Shown here: one piece after another, positions 1-13,566 of the stretch
Layout of the letters: each line of letters begins with the position of its first letter
Numbering within the stretch: position 1 is the first letter of the stretch
Source: Candidatus Krumholzibacteriota bacterium
GTDB taxonomy: Bacteria; Krumholzibacteriota; Krumholzibacteriia; JACNKJ01
Assembly: GCA_016933175.1 (NCBI GenBank)
Contig: JAFGBK010000101.1
Coordinates: forward strand, 1-55,837
Length of the DNA: 55,837 nt
Direction: 5' to 3'
Program-made: the position numbers and the translations under genes
Notes under the pieces: model-generated
Seen by the model: the letters and a program-made list of their open reading frames with translations, nothing else
Told to the model about the DNA's origin: nothing
Database searches by the model: none

Positions 1-273
1 CCGGCATCCCTGCGCGAGCGGGGCGTGCACCTCGTGGTGGGCCATCCCCTGGTGCGTCCGGCAGGGAGCCCGCCGCCGGGATCCGCGCAGTGGATCGGCT
101 TCGGCCTGCTGCCGGGCGACCTGGCGGACCTGCCCGCCGGCGCGCGCTTCGTGGAGATCCCCCTGGCGGGCGGTCGTGTCCTGACGGCCCTGGCCCTGGC
201 GCCCCATCCGGCCCTGGCCGGGCTCGCCGGCGCGCCGGTTCCCCGTGCCGCGGCGGGGCCGGGCGGCGTTTGA
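1..273 (+). CDS. C-terminal end of an unrecognised protein (5' truncated)
   Basis: The frame is open from the first base of the window to a TGA at 271-273, giving the last 90 residues of a protein that begins upstream. The visible part is rich in Ala, Pro, Gly and Leu, has no Cys cluster and shows no clear membrane segment. I do not recognise the family. An internal ATG at 25 exists, but the frame is open before it, so it is probably not the true start. The stop codon lies inside the TTGACA -35 box of the presumed secA promoter, so the next gene is probably transcribed independently. Confidence that this is coding is moderate. Confidence 0.5.
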   Translation, partial: PASLRERGVHLVVGHPLVRPAGSPPPGSAQWIGFGLLPGDLADLPAGARFVEIPLAGGRVLTALALAPHPALAGLAGAPVPRAAAGPGGV

Positions 274-322
274 CAGGTCGCCGAGCGGACCTTACATTGG
301 GCACGCCCGGCCCTGCTATAAC
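270..322 (+). promoter_or_regulatory. secA promoter region, two overlapping candidates
   Basis: TTGACA at 270-275, a 17-bp spacer and TACATT at 293-298 form a near-consensus housekeeping promoter; its predicted start near 305 leaves a leader of about 68 nt before secA. A second candidate is an extended -10, TGCTATAAC, at 314-322 with no good -35. The TTGACA contains the TGA stop of the upstream gene. Confidence 0.6.
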
Positions 323-372
323 TAAGGAAGACCGAACCTGCGGGCGCCGGCCCGCCAGCCCGAGAAGATTCC

Positions 373-3420
<3,048 letters not shown>

Positions 3421-3426
3421 AAGGGG

Positions 3427-3455
3427 TGGACGGCCCCTGGCGCGCGTGCTAGCTT
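3427..3455 (+). promoter_or_regulatory. Putative promoter of smg-topA-trmFO
   Basis: TGGACG at 3427-3432, 17 bp, then TAGCTT at 3450-3455, in the short gap after the secA stop. The predicted start near 3462 gives a leader of about 23 nt that contains the smg SD. The -35 is imperfect. Confidence 0.4.
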
Positions 3456-3484
3456 GCCGCCCAACCTTCAGCGGGAAGAGGATC

Positions 3485-3901
3485 ATGGAGAAGCGCCTCA
3501 AGGAAATCGTCATCTACATCCTCGAGAACGGCCCCGGCCTGGATCCCGAGCAGCGCCTGCAGCTCGAGGAGGTCAAGGCCCAGCTCAGCCTGGACGGCCT
3601 GCCCGTGGCGGAGATCGAGAAGGCGATCCGCCGCGTCCTGGAAACCGGCGTGGCCGAGACCATTGCGACCGGACCGCTGCCGGCCGGCAGCGGCGAGGCC
3701 GTCCACTACCTGGACCGCCTGCAGGCCCTCGGTCTCCTGGACGAGGACGAGGCCGAGGCCATCCTCCAGCGCGCCGCGCGCCTCCGGCCGGAGGGCATCG
3801 CGCTGGCGGACGTCCAGTTCCTCGCCGCCTCCGTCGTTCTGGAAGGCCCGGCCGGCCGGGACGGAACACTGCCGGCGGACCGCAGCGCGCGACCCCACTG
3901 A
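3485..3901 (+). CDS. smg: Smg/DUF494 family protein
   Basis: A 138-residue cytoplasmic protein of the DUF494/Smg family, whose biochemical role is not established. It begins MEKRLKEIVIYILENG, typical of the family, and has the family pattern of a helical N-terminal half followed by a segment on sides of HYLDRLQALGLLDEDEAE. I chose the ATG at 3485 over an upstream GTG at 3446 because GGAAGAGG at 3474-3481 is a good SD for it and the upstream extension looks like translated promoter. It sits 12 bp before topA; smg is also found beside DNA topoisomerase or DprA genes in Proteobacteria, so this is a conserved neighbourhood. Confidence 0.85.
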   Translation: MEKRLKEIVIYILENGPGLDPEQRLQLEEVKAQLSLDGLPVAEIEKAIRRVLETGVAETIATGPLPAGSGEAVHYLDRLQALGLLDEDEAEAILQRAARLRPEGIALADVQFLAASVVLEGPAGRDGTLPADRSARPH

Positions 3902-3913
3902 CGGAGCCGCCCC

Positions 3914-6145
<2,232 letters not shown>

Positions 6146-6146
6146 G

Positions 6147-7466
6147 GTGGGCACCCCGGCCGCGACCGTGATCGGCGCCGGCCTCGCGGGCTGCGAGGCC
6201 GCGCTGCTCCTGGCAGCGAACGGCCTGGCCGTGCGGCTCCACGAGCAGAAGCCCGAACGCCGCTCGCCGGCCCACCGCCTGGACGGCCCCGCCGAGCTGG
6301 TCTGCTCCAACTCCCTCAAGTCCACGCGCGTCGACACGGCCCAGGGCCTGCTCAAGGCCGAGCTGCGCCGGCTGGGCAGCCGCCTGCTGCCCCTGGCTGA
6401 GGCCTGCGCCCTGCCGGCGGGGACGGCGCTGGCCGTGGATCCCGCGCGATTCTCGGCCCTGGTGGCGGCGGCGCTGGACGCCGAGTCGGCCATCGAGGTG
6501 GTCCGCGGCGAGGTGACGGACCTGCCCGACACGGCGGCGGCGCCGGCCATCGTCGCCACGGGGCCGCTGACGGGGGAGGCCCTGGGCGGGGCCATCGAGG
6601 CCCATGTCGGCCGCGGGCGGCTGAGCTTCTACGACGCCGTCGCGCCGACGGTGACGCGCGAGAGCCTGGACGAGGCGCGCCTCTTCGCCGCCAGCCGCTA
6701 TGGCAAGGGCGATCCCGACTACCTCAACGCTCCCCTGGACACGGACGAGTACCGGGACTTCGTGGCGGCCCTGGCGGCGGCCGAGCGCTTCCCGGCCCGC
6801 GGCTTCGAGGCGGGGGTACCCTTCTTCGAGTCCTGCCTGCCCGTGGAGGTGCTGGCCGAGCGGGGGCCCGAGACCCTGGCCCATGGGCCCATGCGCCCCG
6901 TGGGCCTGACGGATCCGGCCACGGGGCGGTGGCCCCACGCCGTCCTGCAGCTCCGGCGCGAGAACGCGGCGGGCACCTTGTGGGGGCTGGTGGGCTGCCA
7001 GACGCAGCTTCGCCGCGGGGAGCAGCGCCGCGTCTTCCGCATGATCCCGGCCCTGGCCCGGGCCGAGTTCGCGCGCTACGGGGCCGTCCACCGCAACTTT
7101 TTCCTGGACTGGCCGGCCGCGCTGACGCCCTTCCAGGAGAGCCGCCGCCAGCGGGGACTCTCCTTCGCGGGCCAGATGACGGGGGTGGAGGGCTACGTGG
7201 AGTCCGTGGCCAGCGGGCTGCTGGCCGCCCGGCACATCCTCGACCGTCACGCGAATCGGGAACCGGAACTACCTCCAGAAACGACGCTTCTGGGAGCGCT
7301 GGTCCGCTTCCTCGCCGGGCAGGAGGAAGGCCGCGGGCAGCCCATGAACGCGGCCTTCGGCCTGCTGCCGCCGCTGCCGGGACGCCGTCGCGGCAAGCGG
7401 GAGCGCGGCGCCGCCCACGCCGAGCGGTCCCTGGCCGACCTGGCGGCCTGGCTCGCCGCCCGCTGA
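6147..7466 (+). CDS. trmFO: Methylenetetrahydrofolate-tRNA-(uracil-5-)-methyltransferase TrmFO
   Basis: FAD- and folate-dependent enzyme that makes ribothymidine at position 54 of the tRNA T-loop. The 439 residues open with the dinucleotide fold VIGAGLAGCEAALLLA. They contain Cys53 in LVCSNSLKS, matching the residue-53 cysteine of characterised TrmFO, and a second conserved cysteine in FESCLPVEVLAERG. The start is GTG at 6147, only one base after the topA stop, so translation is probably coupled. In many bacteria topA-trmFO is followed directly by xerC; here xerC lies nearly 12 kb downstream. A short C-terminal basic extension (GRRRGKRERG) is present. Confidence 0.95.
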   Translation: MGTPAATVIGAGLAGCEAALLLAANGLAVRLHEQKPERRSPAHRLDGPAELVCSNSLKSTRVDTAQGLLKAELRRLGSRLLPLAEACALPAGTALAVDPARFSALVAAALDAESAIEVVRGEVTDLPDTAAAPAIVATGPLTGEALGGAIEAHVGRGRLSFYDAVAPTVTRESLDEARLFAASRYGKGDPDYLNAPLDTDEYRDFVAALAAAERFPARGFEAGVPFFESCLPVEVLAERGPETLAHGPMRPVGLTDPATGRWPHAVLQLRRENAAGTLWGLVGCQTQLRRGEQRRVFRMIPALARAEFARYGAVHRNFFLDWPAALTPFQESRRQRGLSFAGQMTGVEGYVESVASGLLAARHILDRHANREPELPPETTLLGALVRFLAGQEEGRGQPMNAAFGLLPPLPGRRRGKRERGAAHAERSLADLAAWLAAR

Positions 7467-7519
7467 TCGGGCGCCAGCCTGGGGGATGCACGGCGGCGAC
7501 TTCTCGCGTCGATTGAAAG

Positions 7520-7537
7520 CGCCCCCGCCGCGGGGCG
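7520..7537 (-). terminator. Weak hairpin at the convergent trmFO/DUF4384 junction
   Basis: CGCCCC and GGGGCG form a 6-bp stem around a 6-nt loop, 32 bp beyond the minus-strand stop. On the minus strand it is followed by CTTTCAATC. There is no real T-tract, so this is a weak candidate. Confidence 0.25.
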
Positions 7538-7568
7538 AGGGCTCGCTGGAAGGGAGACCGGCGCGGGA

Positions 7569-8759
7569 CTAGCTGCGGGAGCCGCGCCCCTGCGCCGGCT
7601 TGGTGTCGGGTTTCTTCTCCTTATTCTCCTTCTTCTCCTTCTTCTCCGGCGCGCGCTTGCGCTCGGGCTTGCTTTGAGGCTTGGCCTCCGGCTTCGGTCG
7701 GGGCTTGCGCTCAGGGGCGACCTGCGGCGGAGCGTCCGGACGGATCTCGGCGCGCCGCGGCGGATCCTGGATGGTCGGCGCCCCATCGCGACGCCCGGTC
7801 CGCGTAGCGGGGGCCTCGAGCCGGTTGCCGGGCCGAGCCAGGCGGCGGAGGTCGCCCCACGCGCGGGTGGCCGGCCAGCGCACGAATCGGTCCGGCGAGT
7901 CCTTGTAACGCGCCGTGCGGTCGCCGCGCACGACCGCGCGCGGCGGCTTGCTGCGGTAGTCGAGATCGTCGCCGTGCACGATCACGTGCTTCCACCGCAG
8001 CTGCGGGCCGTCGTGCTGACGGCGGTACCAGTAGACCCAGGCGGGCCGGTGCCCGCGCCGCCACCAGCGGGGCCCGCACCAGTGGTGGTCCCAGCGGAAG
8101 TCCACCCAGATCACCACCGACACGTAGGGATCCCAGAAGGGGTCCCAGTAGCGGTCGGGGTACCAGTCATAGACGAGGAAGCGGGGGTAGGGCACACGCT
8201 CGCGGACGTAGAACCAGGTAACGTCGCTGGCATAGCCCTCGGGGCCGCTGTCCGCGTCCCCCCAGGCCAGGCCCTGATTCAGTTCCCAGATCGCCTCGGA
8301 CGGATCGCCGGTGATGCGCCCGGCGCTGTCCACGACGCGGTAGTCGGTGGCGCCGAGCGGGTCCAGCAGTTCCAGCCGCAGCGGATGCGGCGAGGCGACC
8401 GCCACCACGTACTCGATGCCCTTGCGGTTGTCGATCACCAGCTCGAAGTCGTCGTCGGGGCCGGGCACGCCCGTGATCCGCTCGGCGGGCACCCAGTAGG
8501 CGTCCGCGTAGCGAGGATAGAGCAGGGTCAGGTAGCCGTCGACGTCAATGTTGTAGACCGCCAGGTAGGCGTCGTGGCTCGTGCGGAAGTTGACGCTCAC
8601 GACGTCCCCGCGATCGTAGACGGCGCCCTCCTCCCGGTTCAACCAGATGTCCACCCGCAGATCCTCGCCCGCGGCGGTCGCCAGCGGCTGCATCCGGGCG
8701 GCCCAGGCGGGCTGGATGGCCAGCGTCAGGATCGCGGTCAGGATCAGGATTCTTCTCAT
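7569..8759 (-). CDS. Exported DUF4384-type protein with a Lys/Pro/Glu-rich tail
   Basis: A 396-residue secreted protein and last gene of the ECF operon. Residues 1-20 form a signal peptide (cleavage after AWA). Residues of about 25-130 resemble the DUF4384 domain: VDIWLNREEG, then GDVVSVNFRTSHDAYLAVYN and DGYLTLLYPRY. The middle is strikingly rich in Trp, Tyr and Asp (YDWYPDRYWDPFWDPYVS). From about residue 320 the chain is low complexity, mostly Lys, Pro, Glu and Arg, which suggests an exposed or wall-interacting tail. The start has a textbook SD, AGGAGGTG. It follows the lipoprotein gene by 14 bp. DUF4384 proteins are of unknown biochemical function; a cell-surface role is inferred. Confidence 0.8.
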   Translation of the reverse strand: MRRILILTAILTLAIQPAWAARMQPLATAAGEDLRVDIWLNREEGAVYDRGDVVSVNFRTSHDAYLAVYNIDVDGYLTLLYPRYADAYWVPAERITGVPGPDDDFELVIDNRKGIEYVVAVASPHPLRLELLDPLGATDYRVVDSAGRITGDPSEAIWELNQGLAWGDADSGPEGYASDVTWFYVRERVPYPRFLVYDWYPDRYWDPFWDPYVSVVIWVDFRWDHHWCGPRWWRRGHRPAWVYWYRRQHDGPQLRWKHVIVHGDDLDYRSKPPRAVVRGDRTARYKDSPDRFVRWPATRAWGDLRRLARPGNRLEAPATRTGRRDGAPTIQDPPRRAEIRPDAPPQVAPERKPRPKPEAKPQSKPERKRAPEKKEKKENKEKKPDTKPAQGRGSRS

Positions 8760-8773
8760 GGCAGCACCTCCTT

Positions 8774-9685
8774 CTACTGACGGCTGCCGGCGCCATGGCG
8801 GCTGCCGCGGGCGCGCTGCGCCCAGGTCCGCGCGTTCGCGTACCGCGCGTCACGGGCGCGCCTGCCCGCGAGCGTGTCGCCGTTCCCGCCCGGGGTCACG
8901 AGCAGGTCGAGCTCGGGATTGCCGGCGTCCGTCTGGTAGGCCCAGTCCAGTATGACGTAGTCGTAGCCGATGGCACGGACGCGGAACTTGGCGAAGTGAT
9001 TCTCCCAGGTCCACACCAGGTAGGCGTGGCCCTCGATCAGTGAGACCGTGTCGGCCTTCTCGGTGGACCAGCCGTACACGGGCGCCCAGTCGATCGCGTC
9101 CAGGGAGGCGACGGGGCCCCAGCGCTGCAGATCCGTTCCGTAGACCGAGCCGCCGACCAGAACGTCCGTGCTGGCCATGGCGTAGCCGATGCCGTCCCAG
9201 AACAGGAAGAGGTCGGCCCGCACGTCGTCCCAGGGCACCACCATCGCGTCGTAGTAGCCCGAGAAGTCCAGGCCCGACTCGGCGTCGGTGTCGTCCAGGC
9301 GCAGGCCCGTACCGGCCGGACGCGGCGTGTCGAAGACAAGTGCGTAACTCAGCTCGCTCTCGCCCCAGTGGTCGTAGGCGGTGACGGCGTAGTAGTAGAC
9401 CAGGCCGTTCGTGAGGCCGCCGTCGACGAAGTACGCGTCCCCGCTGTACCCGATGCGGGTGTAGGGACCCTCGGGGTTGAGGCTGCGGTAGATGTGGTAG
9501 CCCGCCACGTTGCCGTCGTACGTGTCGTCCCAGTGGATCTCGACGAGGCCGTCGCCGGTCACCGTGTACACCCCCTGCGGGGCGTCGGGCGCGTTGCAGT
9601 CGTCCCAGTCGGTGATGCGCCGGCAGCCCGCCAGGGCGACCAGCCCGACCAGCAGCGCGGTGGATAAAAGGGTGAAATGTCGCAT
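8774..9685 (-). CDS. Lipoprotein with fibronectin type III domain
   Basis: A 303-residue predicted lipoprotein: residues 1-21 are a type II signal with lipobox ending LVALAGC. A fibronectin III domain follows at about 33-120, with the typical pieces VEIHWDDT, VAGYHIYRSLNPEGPYTRIG and TNGLVYYYAVTAYD. The remainder (about 130-265) is beta-rich with many Trp and Tyr and matches no family I know. The last 35 residues are Arg-rich and probably disordered. SD GAGAGGAGG precedes the ATG. It is the fourth gene of the ECF sigma operon. Outer-membrane or surface anchoring is inferred from the lipobox. Confidence 0.8.
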   Translation of the reverse strand: MRHFTLLSTALLVGLVALAGCRRITDWDDCNAPDAPQGVYTVTGDGLVEIHWDDTYDGNVAGYHIYRSLNPEGPYTRIGYSGDAYFVDGGLTNGLVYYYAVTAYDHWGESELSYALVFDTPRPAGTGLRLDDTDAESGLDFSGYYDAMVVPWDDVRADLFLFWDGIGYAMASTDVLVGGSVYGTDLQRWGPVASLDAIDWAPVYGWSTEKADTVSLIEGHAYLVWTWENHFAKFRVRAIGYDYVILDWAYQTDAGNPELDLLVTPGGNGDTLAGRRARDARYANARTWAQRARGSRHGAGSRQ

Positions 9686-9733
9686 CGGTGGCCTCCTCTC
9701 GGCGGATGGTGTGCCGGCCGCGGCCCGGGGAGC

Positions 9734-10204
9734 TCAGCGCCCCTTGTCGCGCTGGGCCCGCACTTCCTTGATCAGTTCCCGTATCTTCGCGCTGAAGTTC
9801 TTCTCGAAGAGCTCGTAGCGCGCCTGCTGCTCCAGGCTGAGCAGTGGATAGGCCTTCTCCTGGAACCAGCGATCGTTGTCGGCCGCGCGCTGGTCCACGT
9901 CACGCAGGTCCTGCATGATGGCGCGTATGCGCGAGCCGTTGCCGCTCCTGTCAACGACCAGGACCTCCAGCTCCTGCTCCAGCTTGCGACGCTTGGCCTT
10001 CAGCTTGTAGCGCTCGCGATCGTGGCGCTGCATCAGGGGCACGAACTGCTGCGCCTGCGTCTCGTCGAGGCCCACCTCCTGCACCACCTGCCAGGCCTTG
10101 ATCTCGCGGATCTTGTTGCGCACCTGCTCCCGCTCAGACTGTGCCTGGCCGGCCGTGGCGGCGGTGACCAGGACCAGCGCCGCCATCAGGATCTGCTTCA
10201 GCAT
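9734..10204 (-). CDS. Small periplasmic CpxP/Spy-like (LTXXQ-type) protein
   Basis: A 156-residue exported, largely alpha-helical and highly charged protein. The signal peptide is MLKQILMAALVLVTAATAGQAQ. The mature part has the periplasmic-sensor look of the Spy/CpxP/CnrX group, with VGLDETQAQQFVPLMQRHDRER and a second PLLSLEQQARYELFEKNF motif. The ATG at 10204 was chosen over an upstream ATG at 10237 because it places the signal peptide at the N-terminus and has GAGAGG upstream. It lies 29 bp after the anti-sigma gene. In characterised systems such proteins buffer or sense envelope stress; that role here is inferred from context. Confidence 0.75.
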   Translation of the reverse strand: MLKQILMAALVLVTAATAGQAQSEREQVRNKIREIKAWQVVQEVGLDETQAQQFVPLMQRHDRERYKLKAKRRKLEQELEVLVVDRSGNGSRIRAIMQDLRDVDQRAADNDRWFQEKAYPLLSLEQQARYELFEKNFSAKIRELIKEVRAQRDKGR

Positions 10205-10233
10205 GACTGCACCTCTCGCATGACTCATCGCGC

Positions 10234-10785
10234 TCATCCCTTCAGCATCTCGAGTCGTTCGGCGAGGGCCGCGAGCTCGTCGGCGCTCATGTCGTCGATG
10301 AGCTGGTCGACATCCGCGTCCACGGGATAGTCCTCGGCCAGCACGGCATCCATCACCTGCGGGGACGCCGCGCGCCCATCCGCGAGGGCTTCCCGGCCGG
10401 AGGCCTCGATCTGCGACAGCACGCGACGCTGCTCGCCGCGCCCGGTCAGCCGCCCGGCTCCCCAGAGCAGCACCAGGGCCAGAGCCGCAGCGGCGGCGGT
10501 CACCGCGAGGATCGGCGCCGGCCGGAAGCGCCGGCGCGGCGGGTCGGTCGCGATCTCCGCCTGCACGCGGCGGCGCAGGCCATCCCAGTCACGCTCCGCG
10601 TCGTCGCGGAGCGGGCGGCGCGCCAGGAGCGCCAGCGTGCGCTGCAGCGACGCGTATTCCGCCGCGCAGACGGGGCAGGCATCCAGGTGCGCCCGGACAC
10701 GCGCGGCCGCGGCCGCGTCGTGCTCCAGTTCACCCTCGAGCAGGTCCAGCATGGGACCGCGCCACTCGCGGCAGCTTCTACTCAT
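10234..10785 (-). CDS. Zinc-binding anti-sigma factor, membrane-bound
   Basis: A 183-residue membrane anti-sigma factor. The N-terminal zinc anti-sigma motif is His33-x3-Cys37-x2-Cys40 (HLDACPVC) with an additional Cys5. One transmembrane helix follows at about 88-110 (PILAVTAAAAALALVLLWGAG), leaving a short acidic C-terminus outside (DQLIDDMSADELAALAERL). The ATG at 10785 overlaps the sigma-factor stop by 8 bp (ATGAGTAG), the normal coupling of such pairs; a longer upstream frame lacks support. It presumably sequesters the adjacent ECF sigma factor until an envelope signal releases it. The C-terminal region shows no sensor domain I recognise. Confidence 0.85.
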   Translation of the reverse strand: MSRSCREWRGPMLDLLEGELEHDAAAAARVRAHLDACPVCAAEYASLQRTLALLARRPLRDDAERDWDGLRRRVQAEIATDPPRRRFRPAPILAVTAAAAALALVLLWGAGRLTGRGEQRRVLSQIEASGREALADGRAASPQVMDAVLAEDYPVDADVDQLIDDMSADELAALAERLEMLKG

Positions 10786-11347
10786 CGTCCCACTCCTCGT
10801 GCTCGGCCAGCGCACGCCGGAGCTTCTGCAGGGCCTGGAAGTAGTTGGCCCGCACGCCGCCCTCGCTGCGGCCGAGGATGCTCGCGATCTCCGCGTAGCC
10901 CAGCCCCTCCTGCTGCCGCATGACAAACACGGCGCGCTGCTTCGGCGGCAGCGTGATCACGGCCGCCTCGATCCGCTCGCCCAGATCCCGGCGCTCCAGC
11001 TCGCGGGCCGGCAGTCCGGTCCGCGCGCGCAGTCGCTGCGCCAGGTCGCCCAGCGAGACCAGCGAAACCCGCCGCGCTCGCCGGATGCGGCCGAGGCAGA
11101 GGTTCACGACGATCCGGTGCAGCCAGGTCCGGAATCTGGAGCGGAACTCGAAGCGCGGCAGGGCGCGATGAGCGCGGATGAAGGCCTCCTGCACCACGTC
11201 GTCCGCCTGATCCGGGTCGCCCAGCATCCCCAGTGCGACCCGGTGCGCCTGCGGCGCGTGCGCCGTCATGAGTGCGTCGAAGGCCCATCGTTCCCCCTCC
11301 AGGAATCGACGAATCAGCTGGTGGTCGTCATGATCTGATCCGTTCAC
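10778..11347 (-). CDS. ECF-type RNA polymerase sigma factor
   Basis: A 189-residue sigma-70 family factor with only regions 2 and 4. Region 2 includes GDPDQADDVVQEAFIRAHRAL and FRTWLHRIVVNLCLG. Region 4 includes LPPKQRAVFVMRQQEGLGYAEIA followed by SEGGVRANYFQALQKLR. I place the start at GTG 11347 because it has a GGAGA SD and a good ECF-type promoter directly upstream; longer versions back to 11446 would run through that promoter. It heads a five-gene operon with its anti-sigma factor and three exported proteins, so it probably controls an envelope response including its own transcription. Confidence 0.88.
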   Translation of the reverse strand: MNGSDHDDHQLIRRFLEGERWAFDALMTAHAPQAHRVALGMLGDPDQADDVVQEAFIRAHRALPRFEFRSRFRTWLHRIVVNLCLGRIRRARRVSLVSLGDLAQRLRARTGLPARELERRDLGERIEAAVITLPPKQRAVFVMRQQEGLGYAEIASILGRSEGGVRANYFQALQKLRRALAEHEEWDDE

Positions 11348-11365
11348 TGCTGTCTCCGGTGATTG

Positions 11366-11391
11366 GACGCCCGCCCGCCGGCGGCGTTTAA
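11366..11391 (-). promoter_or_regulatory. ECF-type autoregulatory promoter candidate
   Basis: On the minus strand, TTAAAC (11391-11386), a 16-bp spacer and CGTC (11369-11366) match the AAC-N16-CGTC layout typical of ECF promoters. Transcription would start about 12 nt before the sigma-factor GTG, just upstream of its SD. It does not resemble the TTGNNN/TANNNT promoters elsewhere in the window. Confidence 0.5.
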
Positions 11392-11496
11392 CGTCCCGTT
11401 GGCCGCCCGGCCGTGGACCGGCCATCACGCACTGCAATGCATCCATTCACATCGTGCTCGGAGATCCGGTTCGCGCCTGCCGCCAAGGCGCGGCGG

Positions 11497-13287
11497 CTAG
11501 TCCAATTCCAGCCAGGCGAACCAGAGCGGATGGTGCTCCTTGTACCAGGCCAGGACCCGGCGCAGGATCTTCTGGTCCTCGGGCGAGATCACGTCGCTGC
11601 TGATGCGGTCGAAGTGCACGCGGATGCCGTTCTCGCCGAAGTGTTCGAGGGCCTCGGAGCAGAGCGTCTGCAGCTCGTTGCGGATGCGGCCGGAGTCGGA
11701 GATCTTCACCGCCCGCGCCGTGTAGTCCTCGCCGCGGAAGAAGCGGATCAGGAGCGGGTTGCAGACCAGCGGGCGCACGGCTTCGTCATCCATGAACCGC
11801 AGCGTCAGCGCGACCTCCTTCATGCCGTGCGGGGTCGAGAGGCGGATCCAGACGCGATAGATGTCGTCACTGATCTTCTCGACGCCGGGCGCGCCCGTGT
11901 ACGGATCGTCGAGCATGTAGCCGGCCACGGCCACCACGTCCCAGGTCTTGCGCGGCAGGAAATCCTCGGCGCTGAGCACGGACTTGCCCAGCGGTATGCC
12001 CGCGTCACGGGCCTCGCGGATGCACTGGCGGTAGCGGACGACCTCGGCATCGGCGAGGTCCCGGCCAGCGGCCTCGTTCAGCCGGACGGGGAAGTCGGGG
12101 GCCTCGGGATCGAGGTGCATGATCCGGGACTCAACAGTCCAGGGCAGGTCGAACTTGGAACTGAACACGGCCAGGGAGACGTCGATGTCGAGGATGGGCG
12201 CGAGGCTCGCGGCCTGCATGGCCTCGGCGCTGGCGGCGTAGCCGTCGTTGACCAGGCAGTGGCGGTCGCCCGCGTCGTCGACCCAGGTGCCGACCTTGTA
12301 GGTCGGCGCGTAGGTGCCCGAGTCGCTGAAGGTCTCGTTGCCGCCGGGCAGCTTCCAGCCATCCTCCACGACGTGAGCGCCGGCCTCGCGCCACTCATCC
12401 CACAGGGATCCGATGCGCGGCACGCGGCTCTTGCCGGTCAGGGTCCAGACGTGAACGTTCCCGGGCTCGATGTCGGGCCAGGTCTCGCGGATCGCCTGCA
12501 TGACCATGCTGCGCGGCGTGTGGTAGTTGATCAGCAGCGAGCGCCGCGCGCCGGCCGCGACCACCTCGCGGGGCAGGATCAGGTTGCCCATGTAGCCCTC
12601 GTAGGGGCGGGAGACCGCCAGCGGCTGGTCGAACAGGTGCAGCACGGTCATCGGCCCCGTGGGCGCGCCGACGGCGAAGCGCGTCGTGTTCTCCAGGGTG
12701 TCGATGGCCGCGCCCCAGATGGTGATGCCGGCCTGGTCGACGCGCCGCATGAAGTCATCCCAGACGAACCCGGGATCGTTGATCAGACTCTGCACCAGGC
12801 GGTCGAGGAACTTCGCCACCTGGGGCCGCGCGTAGATGCGCCCGAAGCCCAGCAGCGGATTGCTGCCCATTTCCGGGGTCTCGCCGACCTTGGGCATCAG
12901 GCCCTCGCCCAGGCAGACCATCACCGCGTGGTTTTCCGGCAGCCCGCGCGTCATGTACCACAGGGCCTCGCTCATCATGTAGGCGCTGATCGCGTCGGCG
13001 TCCTTCTTGACCCGGTTGCGTTCCTTCTTGTCCCGGCCTTCGGCCTCGCCGAAGCGTCCGAACAGGCGCGTGCCCAGGGCCGTCACCCCGGCGGTCATGA
13101 TGAGCTGGCGCTCGATGGCCCCGCCGGCGAAGGAGATGTCGTGGCGCAGCTCCTCGTGGTCCTTGCCGTCGAGCCAGGTGACGTCCACGTCCTCGAGCCA
13201 CAGGTGGAAGCGGCCCAGGATGGAGCGGGTGTCGAACACCCACTGGGCGATGAGGTTGCGCCTCTTCATCTCGTCGGTGATGGGCAT
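11497..13287 (-). CDS. Conserved-looking protein of unknown function, 596 residues
   Basis: A large soluble protein that I do not recognise. It begins MPITDEMKRRNLIAQWVFD at ATG 13287, preceded by GAGG; the longer frame back to 13578 translates promoter-like sequence and was rejected. There is no signal peptide or membrane helix. The composition is balanced and Trp-rich, as in a folded enzyme. Possible landmarks are WDEWREAGAHVVEDGW, YAPTYKVGTWVDDAGDRH and a C-terminal ISPEDQKILRRVLAWYKEHH. There is no P-loop, Cys cluster or Rossmann glycine motif. It is monocistronic, lying between the ECF operon and a divergent hydrolase-like lipoprotein. No function is proposed. Confidence 0.75.
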   Translation of the reverse strand: MPITDEMKRRNLIAQWVFDTRSILGRFHLWLEDVDVTWLDGKDHEELRHDISFAGGAIERQLIMTAGVTALGTRLFGRFGEAEGRDKKERNRVKKDADAISAYMMSEALWYMTRGLPENHAVMVCLGEGLMPKVGETPEMGSNPLLGFGRIYARPQVAKFLDRLVQSLINDPGFVWDDFMRRVDQAGITIWGAAIDTLENTTRFAVGAPTGPMTVLHLFDQPLAVSRPYEGYMGNLILPREVVAAGARRSLLINYHTPRSMVMQAIRETWPDIEPGNVHVWTLTGKSRVPRIGSLWDEWREAGAHVVEDGWKLPGGNETFSDSGTYAPTYKVGTWVDDAGDRHCLVNDGYAASAEAMQAASLAPILDIDVSLAVFSSKFDLPWTVESRIMHLDPEAPDFPVRLNEAAGRDLADAEVVRYRQCIREARDAGIPLGKSVLSAEDFLPRKTWDVVAVAGYMLDDPYTGAPGVEKISDDIYRVWIRLSTPHGMKEVALTLRFMDDEAVRPLVCNPLLIRFFRGEDYTARAVKISDSGRIRNELQTLCSEALEHFGENGIRVHFDRISSDVISPEDQKILRRVLAWYKEHHPLWFAWLELD

Positions 13288-13534
13288 TTCGGCCTCGGCT
13301 AAGGATTGGTGTGACAGACAAGGGCTGGACAGGTGCCAGCTTAGCGCCCGTGGCTGGAAAGGGAAACCGGATTGTGATATCCGGTCGTTGTCGGCGGCTG
13401 ACGCGGCGAAGCGTCTGCCGCGGCCTCGGGCACTGGGGCGACAGGTTCTCCTGGCCTGCGCCTGCTCCCCGTTCGGGAGAAGCGAGTCGAAGGCGACCGC
13501 GGAGGCCCGAGTTTCGCTTTGTCGCACGGCGACC

Positions 13535-13566
13535 GAAAAAACGTATACTGGAAAAACGGTATTGTG
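13535..13566 (+). repeat. Imperfect tandem repeat, 16-bp unit, two copies
   Basis: Copies at 13535-13550 and 13551-13566 share the core GAAAAA-CG-GTAT and are directly adjacent. The first copy contains TATACT, a good -10 hexamer. The repeat lies in an A-rich island in otherwise GC-rich DNA and may be a two-site operator. Confidence 0.55.
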
